A stretch of 55,195 bases of DNA from a virus, in the IMG/VR virus record IMGVR_UViG_3300032323_002612, positions 1-55,195 of that record; one strand, written 5' to 3'. Made by a program: the position numbers and the translations under genes. Below, one piece after another: positions 7,673 to 16,215 of the stretch (position 1 is its first letter; every line of letters starts with the position of its first letter). Under the pieces are notes generated by a model that saw only the letters and a list, made by a program, of their open reading frames with translations, was not told the DNA's origin and searched no databases.

Positions 7673-8283
7673 TCTGCTAGTATGTCAGCGATGCGTTGAT
7701 GTCCCAGTTGGTTAGGGTGTCCCATATTTGGCCACACAAACCGATTCTTGGAGTTTTTGAGATGCATAATTTTACTGGTTCCGTTGGGTATTTCTGCACC
7801 TTCCAGAAACACATCAGCTATGGTATCTTTGTATATTTTAGTTTGATCAACTTCTGGCCAAAGTTCAACACGATCCCAACCCCAGATATAATAATCCTCT
7901 ATGTTGTGTTTTGCACACATGGACTGCAATGCCATCAAGGTTGTGTTGATACGATAATTTGTTAGTTCAGGACTGTTGTATTTTGCATACCAATCAGCAT
8001 CCCCAGAACTTGAGGGGTTGAGTTCTCGTGTACAATGTTCTTCCCACACCAAATCTCGATCTACGCCTGTGAGAAAGAATATTGCTTTTGTATCATTCGC
8101 CCCTTGTGCTATTGCACTTCTAAGCTGCAAGATCAGATGAGGAATGGAGGTTGATGCTTCTGCAAATGATTTTACATCATTGCATCCAACTCGTTGATAA
8201 AGCAACTGCCCATATGGATATTCGCCTGGTTGTAGTTCTGAACCATATGGCCAACTGTCACCAAAAACAAACAATGTTGCCAT
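7657..8283 (-). CDS. SGNH/GDSL-type hydrolase
   Basis: 208 aa. The block I motif FGDSWPYG (7-14) has the nucleophile Ser, and the C-terminal block GHPNQLGHQRIADIL supplies the His of the catalytic triad. These enzymes act as esterases, lipases or carbohydrate deacetylases. Internal blocks with Gly and Asn are not clear. The stop overlaps the downstream hypothetical gene, and the ATG touches the bS21 stop. A role in removing O-acetyl groups from host surface polysaccharide or in lipid modification is possible, but the neighbours are proteostasis genes, so the target is open. Confidence 0.75.
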   Translation of the reverse strand: MATLFVFGDSWPYGSELQPGEYPYGQLLYQRVGCNDVKSFAEASTSIPHLILQLRSAIAQGANDTKAIFFLTGVDRDLVWEEHCTRELNPSSSGDADWYAKYNSPELTNYRINTTLMALQSMCAKHNIEDYYIWGWDRVELWPEVDQTKIYKDTIADVFLEGAEIPNGTSKIMHLKNSKNRFVWPNMGHPNQLGHQRIADILAEWICT

Positions 8284-8507
8284 TAAAACATTTTTTTGGG
8301 CAGTTCCTGCTCACGCATTTTTTTACGCCAGCGGCTCTTGGCAGCACTGGCTTTGAGTTTGCGAGCAGTCGTGGGTTTGACATAGTGTTCGCGATCTCGC
8401 AAGTCATTCAACAGCCCCGAAGCAGCTATTTTTTTCTTGAACTTACGCAAGGCACGATCTACGTTGCCATCCTGTACCAGTACTGATCTACCGTGTAATT
8501 TTTCCAT
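8283..8507 (-). CDS. rpsU: Ribosomal protein bS21
   Basis: 74 aa from the ATG at 8507; AAGGA lies 9 nt upstream and a TTG two codons earlier is unlikely. bS21 binds the small subunit near the 3' end of 16S rRNA and helps select mRNAs. The sequence shows the usual VDRALRKFKKK helix, a RDREHYVKPT segment and a basic C-terminus rich in Lys and Arg. Full length for the family. Phage-encoded bS21 is known from aquatic phages and may replace or compete with host bS21 to favour phage mRNAs. The gene lies 2 nt after the clpX stop. Confidence 0.93.
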   Translation of the reverse strand: MEKLHGRSVLVQDGNVDRALRKFKKKIAASGLLNDLRDREHYVKPTTARKLKASAAKSRWRKKMREQELPKKMF

Positions 8508-8509
8508 TT

Positions 8510-9700
8510 TCAAAGTTCCTTGGGACTATTGACCAAAGCCTGATCAATATCTACCTGTTTGATGCCGTCTGACCGATAACGAGTCAAGTTGTACATGTGT
8601 GGCAACAACACACGCTCCAGTTCCGAGTGTAGGCCGCGAGCACCTGTTTTGTTCTTGATAGTACGCTCGGCAATAAGGTCCAGGCTGTCTTTGCTGAATC
8701 CCAGTTCAACATCGTCCTGGCGAAACAGCCACTGATACTGACTCACATAGTTGTGCTTGACATCTTGAAGAATACGCACAAGATCTGCTTTATCAAGTTC
8801 TTTTAGTGCTACCCAAGCTGGGAAGCGACCCACAAATTCAGGAATCAAGCCAAAGCGTACCAAGTCGTCAGGTGTGGTCTGACTCAACTGAGCTTTTTCA
8901 TTGGCCTGCACTTCAGCACCAAAACCAATGCTGGTACCTTTGACACGATTCTTTACAATATTTTCCATGCCCACAAATGCACCGCCAGCAATGAACAAGA
9001 TGTTGGTGGTATCAATTTCCACTGTGTCACCTGTGGGATGCTTGCGGCCACCTGTGGGAGTGATTCTGCATTTGGTACCTTCTACCAGTTTGAGCAGAGC
9101 CTGTTGTACTCCTTCTCCTGACACATCACGAGTAATGCTGGCACTTTCACTCTTGCGACTGATTTTGTCAATTTCGTCCACAAACACAATGCCACGCTGA
9201 GTTTTTTCAATGTCGCCGCCTGCGGCAGCAAACAGTCTTGATATCAGGCTTTCTACGTCATCGCCTACATAGCCTGCTTCAGTAAGGCTGGTGGCATCTG
9301 CAATCACAAAAGGAACGTCAAGATAACGTGCCACTGTGCGAGCCAACAATGTTTTGCCCGAGCCTGTGGGACCCAGCATGAGAATGTTGGCTTTTTCAAT
9401 TTCGTGTTCAGGATCTTGATTGGCAATGCGTTTGTAGTGATTGGCAATGGCCACACTCAGCAAGATCTTGGCTTGGTCTTGCCCGATCACGTACTGGTCC
9501 AGATGCTCACGAATTTTGCGAGGATCCAGGCTGGGTGCAGCCGGAGCTTTGATGTTTTCTGGTGCATCTACCAACAAATTTTGGCATAGATCCACGCACT
9601 CGTTGCAGATAGCAACGCTTTCGCCCACAATTAGCTTGGTCACAGCGTCTTTGTGTTTGCCGCAAAAACTGCAATTGTAGATAGAGTCAGTTGATTTCAT
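8510..9700 (-). CDS. clpX: ClpX unfoldase, full length
   Basis: 396 aa. ClpX is the AAA+ unfoldase of the ClpXP protease. The N-terminal zinc domain is complete (Cys10, Cys13, Cys32, Cys35). The AAA+ module has Walker A GPTGSGKT (110-117), pore loop GYVGDD (143-148), Walker B IVFVDEID (171-178), the RKH loop (219-221) and sensor-2 GARGL near 353. The IGF tripeptide that docks into ClpP is present (258-260), so the phage protein should be able to use host ClpP. No clpP is in the window. The gene overlaps the upstream membrane-protein gene by 4 nt. This looks like an active enzyme rather than a relic. Confidence 0.96.
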   Translation of the reverse strand: MKSTDSIYNCSFCGKHKDAVTKLIVGESVAICNECVDLCQNLLVDAPENIKAPAAPSLDPRKIREHLDQYVIGQDQAKILLSVAIANHYKRIANQDPEHEIEKANILMLGPTGSGKTLLARTVARYLDVPFVIADATSLTEAGYVGDDVESLISRLFAAAGGDIEKTQRGIVFVDEIDKISRKSESASITRDVSGEGVQQALLKLVEGTKCRITPTGGRKHPTGDTVEIDTTNILFIAGGAFVGMENIVKNRVKGTSIGFGAEVQANEKAQLSQTTPDDLVRFGLIPEFVGRFPAWVALKELDKADLVRILQDVKHNYVSQYQWLFRQDDVELGFSKDSLDLIAERTIKNKTGARGLHSELERVLLPHMYNLTRYRSDGIKQVDIDQALVNSPKEL

Positions 9701-11193
9701 GTGTTGGATTCTGAGTTGTTTTGCAAGCGGTTGGTCACTTGTAGTTGTTCTGCATCAGTCAATAGTTCAGCGTCGTAGGCTCCTTGGCTGATCAATTGAA
9801 TGAGATGGTCAATGTAGGCCATATCGTAAGTATAGTTGTCTGTGGTGTTTTTGTCAACCTCGATCCAACGACTGCCGTTGAATTTGTACAACTGACTAGG
9901 TATTCTATCCATTCTAACAAAACTGTCACCTTTGGCAGGGTTTGGTGGAAACTCAACGCCAAAGCTGCTGGTGGGTCTGTGTAGATACTGCATCCAGGGT
10001 AATTCATCAATTTCACCGCGAGCCAACATGTTGCGTTGATTCTTTATGGTGGCACCCGGATTATCCTGTTTCCACTGCTTGATAGCTTCTTTGACTTTGG
10101 GGTCAGTTTCTTCATCAACCACCGAGTCCATTGCGCTGACTAATTGTTCTTGTTTTTCTTCTGGCCACGGTTGCTGAAACTCCGCTGGGTTTCCTGAATA
10201 TATTGTCGGCTCAGGTTTGTAGACCATGGGCTCCAGATCTTTAAAATGGTCAAATGGTTTCAGCAGGTAAGGATGCTGTTCAAATATTGATTTTTCTGGC
10301 ATTGGCTCGCTGTTGGACGTGAACATCCAACCTGTGGGATGTGGGTCTTGAACCACGGGTTTGTCTGGCTCAGGTTCTGGTGTTGGTTCAGGCTCAGGTT
10401 CCTTTGCTGGTGCCAGGCCTAGCCTTTCGAACACTCGCTGGCGTTCCCACTTCAAGCTTTCTGTTGCCGCCAACAGCATCATGATGGCCAAGGGATCAAA
10501 CACAGCAACAATCACAATGATCACCCAGGTCACTGCTTTTTCCAGCAAGTTGGCATCAGGGTTGTCGCCGTAGATCAACTTGGCAATGTATTTCAGTGGT
10601 CCGACCTCGGCTTCAACCTTGCGGATCTCGGCGGCAATAGGCGCACGAACTTCGTTGAGTTCCGCGATAAGCTTTTGCGACTGTGATATTTCTGCCAGAA
10701 GGCGACCACGTTCTTTCTGCTGGGAGCGACGCAGAGCCACTGCTCGGTCGGCACCCGTTTCTGTTGTTGAGCGGCCCAGTACTTGATCCACTCCTTCATC
10801 CATCTGTTTAAGTGCTCGACGGGCTGTTTCAATATTCTCTTTTTCAGTTTTGATCTTTTCATCATAGACAGCAATCTTGGCCTGTACATCGCCACTTACT
10901 AGGCTTTGGTCGCTGTGTGCTTTGCTCAAGAAACCAAAGATGCCCATGCTGGTGATCAACATCAGCACGGCCACAGCCGGGACCAGGTACAGTTTCATGA
11001 GCCAACGGCAACGGCTCCAGTACTCGTGCAGCCACAGCGTGACCACAACTTTGCCCACTTCCAGTATTGAACCCATTATGATGATGGGAATCACTGCCGC
11101 AGCAAAAATAGCAGCAAGACCTGCAATAGAATAGTAGGCGGCGATAACTGACAAACACAGGGCTACCGCCAAAGTAAGGTAGCTGAGAAACAT
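9697..11193 (-). CDS. Membrane protein with long coiled coil
   Basis: 498 aa. Three or four membrane segments are visible: two at about 1-60, one at about 70-92 (LYLVPAVAVLMLITSMGIFGFL) and one at about 228-250 before AATESLKWERQR. Between them, residues 100-215 are highly charged and form a long predicted coiled coil. The C-terminal third is Pro- and Glu-rich (repeated EPEPTPEPEP type) and probably soluble. Similar proteins occur in marine T4-like phages without known role. A late-type box AATAAATA predicts +1 on the A of the ATG. Function unknown; an inner-membrane scaffold or lysis-timing role is only a guess. Confidence 0.72.
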   Translation of the reverse strand: MFLSYLTLAVALCLSVIAAYYSIAGLAAIFAAAVIPIIIMGSILEVGKVVVTLWLHEYWSRCRWLMKLYLVPAVAVLMLITSMGIFGFLSKAHSDQSLVSGDVQAKIAVYDEKIKTEKENIETARRALKQMDEGVDQVLGRSTTETGADRAVALRRSQQKERGRLLAEISQSQKLIAELNEVRAPIAAEIRKVEAEVGPLKYIAKLIYGDNPDANLLEKAVTWVIIVIVAVFDPLAIMMLLAATESLKWERQRVFERLGLAPAKEPEPEPTPEPEPDKPVVQDPHPTGWMFTSNSEPMPEKSIFEQHPYLLKPFDHFKDLEPMVYKPEPTIYSGNPAEFQQPWPEEKQEQLVSAMDSVVDEETDPKVKEAIKQWKQDNPGATIKNQRNMLARGEIDELPWMQYLHRPTSSFGVEFPPNPAKGDSFVRMDRIPSQLYKFNGSRWIEVDKNTTDNYTYDMAYIDHLIQLISQGAYDAELLTDAEQLQVTNRLQNNSESNT

Positions 11194-11197
11194 AGAT

Positions 11198-11518
11198 CTA
11201 TTTATTGGTCATACCAACCACTTGAACAGCTAATTTAATGCTGACCCAACTGGCAAATGTTTGATCAGGAACATCAAACCATACTCTTACTTTGTTTCGT
11301 GCCCAGTTTTTTTCTAGTTTGCGTTTGACTCTGGGCTGACCACGCCAGTTATGCAGTCCGTAGAGTGCGTTGGCCTCACGGATGATTTTGTACCATTGAA
11401 CAGCGTTTTCCAGTTCAACGGTCACACGATAAAGTTGCATAGCATCGGTCGTTGCTTTAAGCGGGTCAAGGGACTGCAACGTGTCATTGCTGACAGCGGT
11501 TTCAATGTTGACAGACAT
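11198..11518 (-). CDS. Conserved hypothetical phage protein
   Basis: 106 aa, not recognised. The middle is basic (QPRVKRKLEKNWARNKVRVWF) and the C-terminal half looks beta-rich, which could fit nucleic-acid contact. AAGGAT precedes the ATG at 11518. It ends 4 nt before the next gene starts. A promoter at 11707-11735 and a possible 48-residue frame lie upstream. Confidence 0.65.
   Translation of the reverse strand: MSVNIETAVSNDTLQSLDPLKATTDAMQLYRVTVELENAVQWYKIIREANALYGLHNWRGQPRVKRKLEKNWARNKVRVWFDVPDQTFASWVSIKLAVQVVGMTNK
11199..11206 (-). promoter_or_regulatory. T4-late-like box AATAAATA
   Basis: AATAAATA overlaps the stop codon of the upstream gene. By T4 spacing +1 is 11193, exactly the A of the membrane-protein ATG. 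It could be chance, since it also encodes Asn-Lys-stop. Confidence 0.4.
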
Positions 11519-11527
11519 AATATCCTT

Positions 11528-11674
11528 TCACTGTTGATTCTCACTGGGCTTACTCCCGGGTACCAGCCGGGTTTTGACTTGCGTCTGAGACAGTGCCACA
11601 CCTTGTGGATTTCTGCTGATGAGCCACGGCATTAACCGGGCAATTACCCCCGATTTCCATTCAGCGACCACCAT
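11528..11674 (-). CDS. Possible small ORF (48 aa) in the leader region
   Basis: An open frame runs from an ATG at 11674 to a TGA 9 nt before the next gene. Its product is basic and has no recognised motif. The only Shine-Dalgarno-like AGGA is 1 nt from the ATG, which is too close, but the frame continues upstream to a TTG. The 213-bp gap also has short inverted repeats (for example CCCGG with CCGGG around 11560-11580), so it could instead be a structured leader RNA. Low certainty. Confidence 0.3.
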   Translation of the reverse strand: MVVAEWKSGVIARLMPWLISRNPQGVALSQTQVKTRLVPGSKPSENQQ

Positions 11675-11706
11675 ATCCTGGCCAGGCCCGACGCTATGCA
11701 ACAACT

Positions 11707-11735
11707 ATTTTACAGTAATGCATGCCGCTGGTCAA
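11707..11735 (-). promoter_or_regulatory. Sigma70-type promoter
   Basis: Minus strand: TTGACC (11730-11735), 17-nt spacer, TAAAAT (11707-11712). The -35 box overlaps the stop codon of the upstream gene, as in the other members of this promoter set. Confidence 0.7.
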
Positions 11736-12640
11736 GAGAATTCTGTGATGATATTGTCCAGTTCTTCCCGAACAAAGTGTTCGTCAGGATCGTAGGCCAC
11801 ACCACGCCACTTCTTGATGGCCAATGTATCTTCAGGGCTCCACTCATTGTACCAACGTTCACCATTGAACACTGCCTGGTATTCGTGGCCTGTTGCTGTT
11901 TGTACTTCGTACTTGCCTTCTCGAACTGGTCGGGTCTTGGCTGGGAACCAATCAGTTAGTTTGTACTTGATGTCATCCATGTCACGATAGCGTTCGTATC
12001 CTGAACCCCGATTTGATCCAGCAATGTAGAACGCATGCTCGGAACCTTTGCCATTGGTGTTGCCACCGTTGTTGTCCAGTTCCTCATCGTCGTATTCCAC
12101 ACCTACCACGATTTCGTTGCCATCAAAATCTGAAATGTTAATCAAGAGTTTTTCAGGGTCAAACGGCTCCTTGAGTTCAATGTCGGCTTCAAAGAAACTG
12201 CCTTTTTCAGAACTGTATCCGTAGTAGACCACAGTGCCTGCAGGCTTTTCGTCAACCCAGACTTCTTCAAATGTGCTGAGTTGAACATCGCATCCGTCAA
12301 GATCGCTGAGTTCTCTTTGATACACTACCTCGCCTTTTTCGTTGGTGACCTGTAGAGTACCAGAATTTCTATCTACACCACTGACATGCCCCATATCGTC
12401 ATTGTCATACCAGCAACCGGGTTCAAACGGACGCATGTCTTCGGGCACATCATCAAACTCGTCACCGCCCCAGGCATAGTCGGGCACACTGAGTCTGTGT
12501 TGCCGGAAGTAGTCGTAGATCCGGCGATCCACAGTGCCCATCACATACTCGCCACCGTAGCCCCACAGTTCAACTTTGTAGGTGCGAGGTGTAAACTTCA
12601 ACACCTCCATCAAGTGTTCTTGTTCTTTAGTTGTTGCCAT
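11732..12640 (-). CDS. Conserved hypothetical acidic phage protein
   Basis: 302 aa, strongly acidic, with many Asp, Glu, Tyr and Trp residues. No known domain was recognised. The central part (about residues 90-190) alternates short hydrophobic and charged stretches that suggest beta structure, and a Gly/Asn-rich linker sits near residue 190. AAAGGA lies upstream of the ATG. The start overlaps the upstream gene by 14 nt. The acidity and lack of catalytic motifs fit a DNA-mimic or binding protein, but nothing supports this directly. Confidence 0.65.
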   Translation of the reverse strand: MATTKEQEHLMEVLKFTPRTYKVELWGYGGEYVMGTVDRRIYDYFRQHRLSVPDYAWGGDEFDDVPEDMRPFEPGCWYDNDDMGHVSGVDRNSGTLQVTNEKGEVVYQRELSDLDGCDVQLSTFEEVWVDEKPAGTVVYYGYSSEKGSFFEADIELKEPFDPEKLLINISDFDGNEIVVGVEYDDEELDNNGGNTNGKGSEHAFYIAGSNRGSGYERYRDMDDIKYKLTDWFPAKTRPVREGKYEVQTATGHEYQAVFNGERWYNEWSPEDTLAIKKWRGVAYDPDEHFVREELDNIITEFS

Positions 12641-13094
12641 TATCTTTTTCCTTTACAAGTTTGCACACCAGTTGAAATTGCTCGTAGGCATCACGAACCG
12701 CTGGATGTTGCATGAGCTTGTCTGCTTCAACCTGCATAGCCTTTACACCGGCTTCCACAATGTCACGAGTACTGCTACCTTGTAGAGTACAGAGTTCGTC
12801 GCCGAACTCCTTGGCCAATTTCTTCCACGCCCGTCGTTGCCCTTCCGTAAGTGGAGTTCGTTGTGGTCTTAATTCGCTAGCATCCATCATGGCCTTACAC
12901 ATAGCATCTTCAGCCACTCTCCCAGCGGCAATCATGGGTGCCAAGGCTGGATCAATGTTGAACCTGCGACTAGTGCCGCCTGGATACACCATCACAAGAT
13001 GATTGCCCTTGTGAAAACTGTCCATGAGATCGTTGTCGTACTCGGCCACAGGCTTGTACCTGCGACCTTCTTTGACATAGTAGATTTTTTTCAT
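12627..13094 (-). CDS. Hypothetical phage protein with PAV-D-A-QFQ C-terminal motif
   Basis: 155 aa, mostly helical after residue 45. The C-terminal stretch HPAVRDAYEQFQLVCKL is closely matched by RPAVKDAWDQFQMLAGL in the gene immediately upstream, so the two share a helix motif that may be a common interaction site. No catalytic residues are evident. The start overlaps the upstream gene by 4 nt. Function unknown. Confidence 0.65.
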   Translation of the reverse strand: MKKIYYVKEGRRYKPVAEYDNDLMDSFHKGNHLVMVYPGGTSRRFNIDPALAPMIAAGRVAEDAMCKAMMDASELRPQRTPLTEGQRRAWKKLAKEFGDELCTLQGSSTRDIVEAGVKAMQVEADKLMQHPAVRDAYEQFQLVCKLVKEKDNGNN

Positions 13095-13489
13095 TGGTAT
13101 TTCTTGTCCAGTTTGGTGTTGGTAAGTCCAGCCAGCATTTGAAATTGATCCCAGGCATCTTTTACAGCAGGACGCGATGCCAGTTCAGAATCTGGCAGCA
13201 CAGTTTCCAACCAAAACTCCCGACGGCGAGGCGGATTACGACCAAACTTGCGAGGCTGATGCATACGACCCGAAGCCCACAAATCCATAACAACTGCGTA
13301 CACAGCGTCATGCTCCAGGTCGTACCATTCAGGATTGTATGAGGTGTACCCATCCCAAATGCTGTCCCATTGTTCCGGATCCGTGGGATCAAAGTCTGTG
13401 CGAGTGATCAGCACCAACACATCGTCGATGTCCACACGACCTTCCACAATGTCGCGAACGCAACGACTGAGACTCAATCCAACTTTCAT
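13091..13489 (-). CDS. Conserved phage protein (LSLSRCVRDIVEGRVD type)
   Basis: 132 aa. The N-terminus LSLSRCVRDIVEGRVDIDDV and the later ITRTDFDP and FGRNPPRR segments recur in marine T4-like phage genomes, from memory, without a known role. The C-terminus shares the PAVKDAWDQFQ motif with the next gene downstream. No membrane or zinc site. It is followed by a 4-nt overlap, consistent with coupled translation. Confidence 0.65.
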   Translation of the reverse strand: MKVGLSLSRCVRDIVEGRVDIDDVLVLITRTDFDPTDPEQWDSIWDGYTSYNPEWYDLEHDAVYAVVMDLWASGRMHQPRKFGRNPPRRREFWLETVLPDSELASRPAVKDAWDQFQMLAGLTNTKLDKKYQ

Positions 13490-13720
13490 TTAACCACCAT
13501 AATGTTTGATAACTGTGTTCAATGCTTCAATCATGCGAGTGTTGATAGCAACATCTTCTGGATGCAGCCAATAGCCATCAGGATTGGTATCTGTGCGTGG
13601 ATTCTTTTTCCACTCACTCAACTCTTTCTTGAGATAGGCTCGTTGTTCTTTCAAATTCAGCACAGTGATGCGATCGGCGGCCTCGCCGTCTAGTGTGATA
13701 GGCCCAACTCGTTTGCTCAC
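13490..13720 (-). CDS. Small hypothetical phage protein
   Basis: 76 aa with a GTG start at 13720, fixed by AGGAG upstream and by GTGA overlap with the ligase stop. The product is a charged, helix-rich protein with the stretch LKEQRAYLKKELSEWKK, perhaps a coiled coil. No function recognised. Confidence 0.6.
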   Translation of the reverse strand: MSKRVGPITLDGEAADRITVLNLKEQRAYLKKELSEWKKNPRTDTNPDGYWLHPEDVAINTRMIEALNTVIKHYGG

Positions 13721-15093
13721 AGTTTTTCTCCTGGTTCAAATCCACGGAATCGTTTGTGACGAGGGAACCTCAGTGAGTATGTTCCGTCTTGGTTTTGCGT
13801 AACTGCATCAGCTTCAACTTCGCCGATGACACCAAGTAACTGATCCCGTGCGGCCCAAAACTCATCACGATCGCCATCGCTATAACCAGTACCAACATTA
13901 ACCCGAATATTGCGTCCATTGTCAACTCCTTCGTAAATTATAGCACCCAACCGGCCCTCATTGCGACCAGTACCTTCTTCAAAACCCACAATGGTCAAGT
14001 CCACAGTGATAGTGGGTTTCCATTTCATCCAACTATCACTACGCTTGCAGAGATAGGGTGCATCCAGATCCTTGATCATAATGCCTTCATAGCCCTGTTC
14101 CACTGATGCTTCAGCGAATCGACGCATGATGTCATGCCCTTCTGCTGTGTCCAGGTCTACATCCATGCCCGGCATAATACGCAGGTTAGCAGTCTCTTCC
14201 AAGGCAGATTTGGCACTGTCAAGCCACTCCAACCTTTTGTGCTGTTGCACATTCCAATGGCCTTCTTTGAGTGCGTCCAAGGGCAACACATCAAAAATGT
14301 GATACACCATGTTGCTAGTTTCAGCATCACTCTTGCGGTGTGCCTGCTTCATGAGCTTTTGAAAGCTTTCGCCCACAATCTCGCCGTCTAGCACAAACTG
14401 GCCACCAGTACCACGACCGTATTGAAACGCCTTACGGTTGTCTTCAATGGCTTCGGCAATCTGCGGGAAGTTTTCAAACACCTTGCCATTACGGCTGTAC
14501 AGTGTGCAAACATCGCCTTGTACCACAGCCACCACACGAACACCATCCAGTTTGACCTCTAGACGCTTGATGCCCTTCATTTTTTTGGGCTGTCCAGCAC
14601 TGTCCTGAGCCAACTGTACACTGAACACTGGAATCTTCCACTCTGTGTTGCCCACAACTTTGTTGATGGTTTTTTCAGAGATACCGCAACGCAGATCCTT
14701 GATGATTACTCTGCGGGCCAGGTTGTTCCATTCGTCCGAGTCAAACTGTTCGGCCACTTCTTGAATACGGTCACGGGCACGATGTCCTGTGATACCACGG
14801 GTGCGTAGATTTTCCAGCAAGGCCCAGAACACTGGCCAAGGATTGTCGCGGCCAGTCAGCCCCGACGTCTCTGGCACTTGCCTGACGTTGAATGTGTAGA
14901 AAGGATTGTAGGCCTGATAGCAGTTGAACAAGAAAATCTGTGCGTCACTACTGCCCAGTTTTGCAGCCATCAAGGCTTTTTCGATTGTTTTTTCTTTGTG
15001 AATTCTACTGTCCGAGCTTTCAAGATCGCGGATCCATCCTGCGGCCATTACACCCTCAAACCGGTTGTCGCTGAAGTCAATTTCATTAATCAT
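13717..15093 (-). CDS. ATP-dependent DNA ligase (T4 gp30-like)
   Basis: 458 aa from the ATG at 15093; a longer frame runs through the upstream gene and is not used. The adenylation motifs are in order: EVKLDG with the nucleophile Lys (motif I, about residue 180), YSRNGK (Ia), FVLDGEIVG (III), GYEGIMIKD (IV) and SWMKWKP (V). An N-terminal helical DNA-binding region of about 170 residues and a C-terminal OB-fold region (LTIVGFEEG onward) complete the T4-type layout. It seals nicks during replication and repair. It sits in a run of early genes behind the promoter at 15816-15844. Confidence 0.93.
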   Translation of the reverse strand: MINEIDFSDNRFEGVMAAGWIRDLESSDSRIHKEKTIEKALMAAKLGSSDAQIFLFNCYQAYNPFYTFNVRQVPETSGLTGRDNPWPVFWALLENLRTRGITGHRARDRIQEVAEQFDSDEWNNLARRVIIKDLRCGISEKTINKVVGNTEWKIPVFSVQLAQDSAGQPKKMKGIKRLEVKLDGVRVVAVVQGDVCTLYSRNGKVFENFPQIAEAIEDNRKAFQYGRGTGGQFVLDGEIVGESFQKLMKQAHRKSDAETSNMVYHIFDVLPLDALKEGHWNVQQHKRLEWLDSAKSALEETANLRIMPGMDVDLDTAEGHDIMRRFAEASVEQGYEGIMIKDLDAPYLCKRSDSWMKWKPTITVDLTIVGFEEGTGRNEGRLGAIIYEGVDNGRNIRVNVGTGYSDGDRDEFWAARDQLLGVIGEVEADAVTQNQDGTYSLRFPRHKRFRGFEPGEKL

Positions 15094-15103
15094 ATTTACG
15101 CTT

Positions 15104-15511
15104 TCACCATGAACTATTGTAGAACACTTTGAGTCCCAGGAACAACTCGGCACGAGCATTCTTGATAAACTCCAGGTCAATTTGTCGATAGTATTCGTCA
15201 GCGGCTTCGCCAAAGAAAAATCCTGTTGTGCCTGGCAACTGTCCATGCGTTACTGCCAGTTCCAGTGCATCAAGATCCTGCCAGGTCAACTCCAGCTCGT
15301 CGCCATTGAAGCCACCTTTGTTGCCTTTTGATTCCCAAAGGTCTCGCATCCAACCATGCAGGTTGGGATGTTTGCGCCAGTAGGCAAGTTCACGGGGTTT
15401 GGTCTTGCCGGGCACAGTCCACTCACCGTCTTCGTAGGCCCCGGGTGCGGCATAGTATTCGTCATATTCGCCAGCCTTAGCGGCCACGTATGCATACATA
15501 TCCAGTCCCAT
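15104..15511 (-). CDS. Conserved phage protein, MGLDMYAY family
   Basis: 135 aa. It starts MGLDMYAY and has LAYWRKHPNLHGWM and GFFFG motifs, followed by a C-terminal FLGLKVFYNSSW. This set is widespread in phages and some bacteria, where it has at times been labelled phosphoglycerate kinase without basis. No catalytic site is known. The family is recognised; the function is not. Confidence 0.75.
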   Translation of the reverse strand: MGLDMYAYVAAKAGEYDEYYAAPGAYEDGEWTVPGKTKPRELAYWRKHPNLHGWMRDLWESKGNKGGFNGDELELTWQDLDALELAVTHGQLPGTTGFFFGEAADEYYRQIDLEFIKNARAELFLGLKVFYNSSW

Positions 15512-15786
15512 TATGCAGCCTCCAACATGTTGGCAGGAACCTTGAACAACATTTGACCAGTGTCCACTGTGATGTACTTGATGGCAATTTTGCGAACGGT
15601 GCCGCGATAAGTCATGCCATTGCGGTTGCTGGTAAACTTCACAGTGTCGCCCAGCATGAGACTGCGTTTGGCTCGCTGTGTGAGTTGAGCACGAGCATAC
15701 TTCACAGCGTCGATGATGCTGGTGAGTTCAGTGTTAGAGAAGTTACCAAACATGATTGCAGAATTAACATCTTTGATGCTGAGCAT
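15511..15786 (-). CDS. Small beta-rich phage protein
   Basis: 91 aa. A helical N-terminal half is followed by LGDTVKF, YRGTVRKIA and YITVDT, spaced as in SH3/KOW-like small barrels that bind nucleic acid or protein. AGGAG precedes the ATG. First gene of the transcript from the promoter at 15816-15844. Its ATG/stop joins the next gene with 1-nt overlap. Confidence 0.65.
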   Translation of the reverse strand: MLSIKDVNSAIMFGNFSNTELTSIIDAVKYARAQLTQRAKRSLMLGDTVKFTSNRNGMTYRGTVRKIAIKYITVDTGQMLFKVPANMLEAA

Positions 15787-15815
15787 TGCTGACTCCTTTG
15801 TGTTACAATGTGTAT

Positions 15816-15844
15816 ATTATAGCAAATTGGCGATTTTTGGTCAA
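15816..15844 (-). promoter_or_regulatory. Sigma70-type promoter of the ligase operon
   Basis: Minus strand: TTGACC (15839-15844), 17-nt spacer, TATAAT (15816-15821). The spacer is nearly the same as at 16185, 50232, 50418 and 50685. Confidence 0.88.
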
Positions 15845-15869
15845 CCAAAACGTTGGTAATACTTGTGTA

Positions 15870-16154
15870 TTACATGCTCCAATAAGTTTCGCTGGCAGGG
15901 TTGCAACACCAGGGAGTGTCGCGGTCAATTTGGACATCTGCACCGGTTATCAAGTTCTTGACAGTGACCATTGTGGGCAGAAACTCAATGCGGTAGCCTC
16001 GGCTTGTGGGCCACATTTCGTATTGCAATTCACGGACTTCACGATGCATCTCGGCTGCGTCACGATTTCGCCAAACACTAGTGCTGACCAGGCGTTCACC
16101 ACTCTTGGTACGACGATCTGCTTTGTAGATGTACATGGTGTGATCTTGTTTCAT
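15870..16154 (-). CDS. Small hypothetical phage protein
   Basis: 94 aa from the ATG at 16154, which has AGGAG upstream and lies just after a strong promoter; the longer open frame crosses that promoter and a terminator and is not real. The sequence has YKADRRTKSGERLVSTSVWRN and a C-terminal part with two adjacent Cys. Similar small proteins occur in related phages. No function recognised. Confidence 0.7.
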   Translation of the reverse strand: MKQDHTMYIYKADRRTKSGERLVSTSVWRNRDAAEMHREVRELQYEMWPTSRGYRIEFLPTMVTVKNLITGADVQIDRDTPWCCNPASETYWSM

Positions 16155-16184
16155 TGCTGGCTCCTTTTTGCTGTCTATGTGTGT

Positions 16185-16213
16185 ATTATAGCAAATTGGG
16201 CATTTTGGGTCAA
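16185..16213 (-). promoter_or_regulatory. Sigma70-type promoter
   Basis: Minus strand: TTGACC (16208-16213), 17-nt spacer, TATAAT (16185-16190). It lies directly after the terminator at 16216-16246. Confidence 0.88.
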
Positions 16214-16215
16214 CC

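Noticed and set aside
8510-9700. Host chromosome contamination because of clpX, rpsU, iscU and hsp20
   Set aside because: These genes are interleaved and overlapped with phage-only genes on the same strand and under the same promoters, and their usual bacterial neighbours (clpP, lon, iscS, hscA) are absent.
13717-15093. RNA ligase or mRNA capping enzyme instead of DNA ligase
   Set aside because: The order of motifs, the 170-residue N-terminal domain and the C-terminal OB region fit ATP-dependent DNA ligases better.
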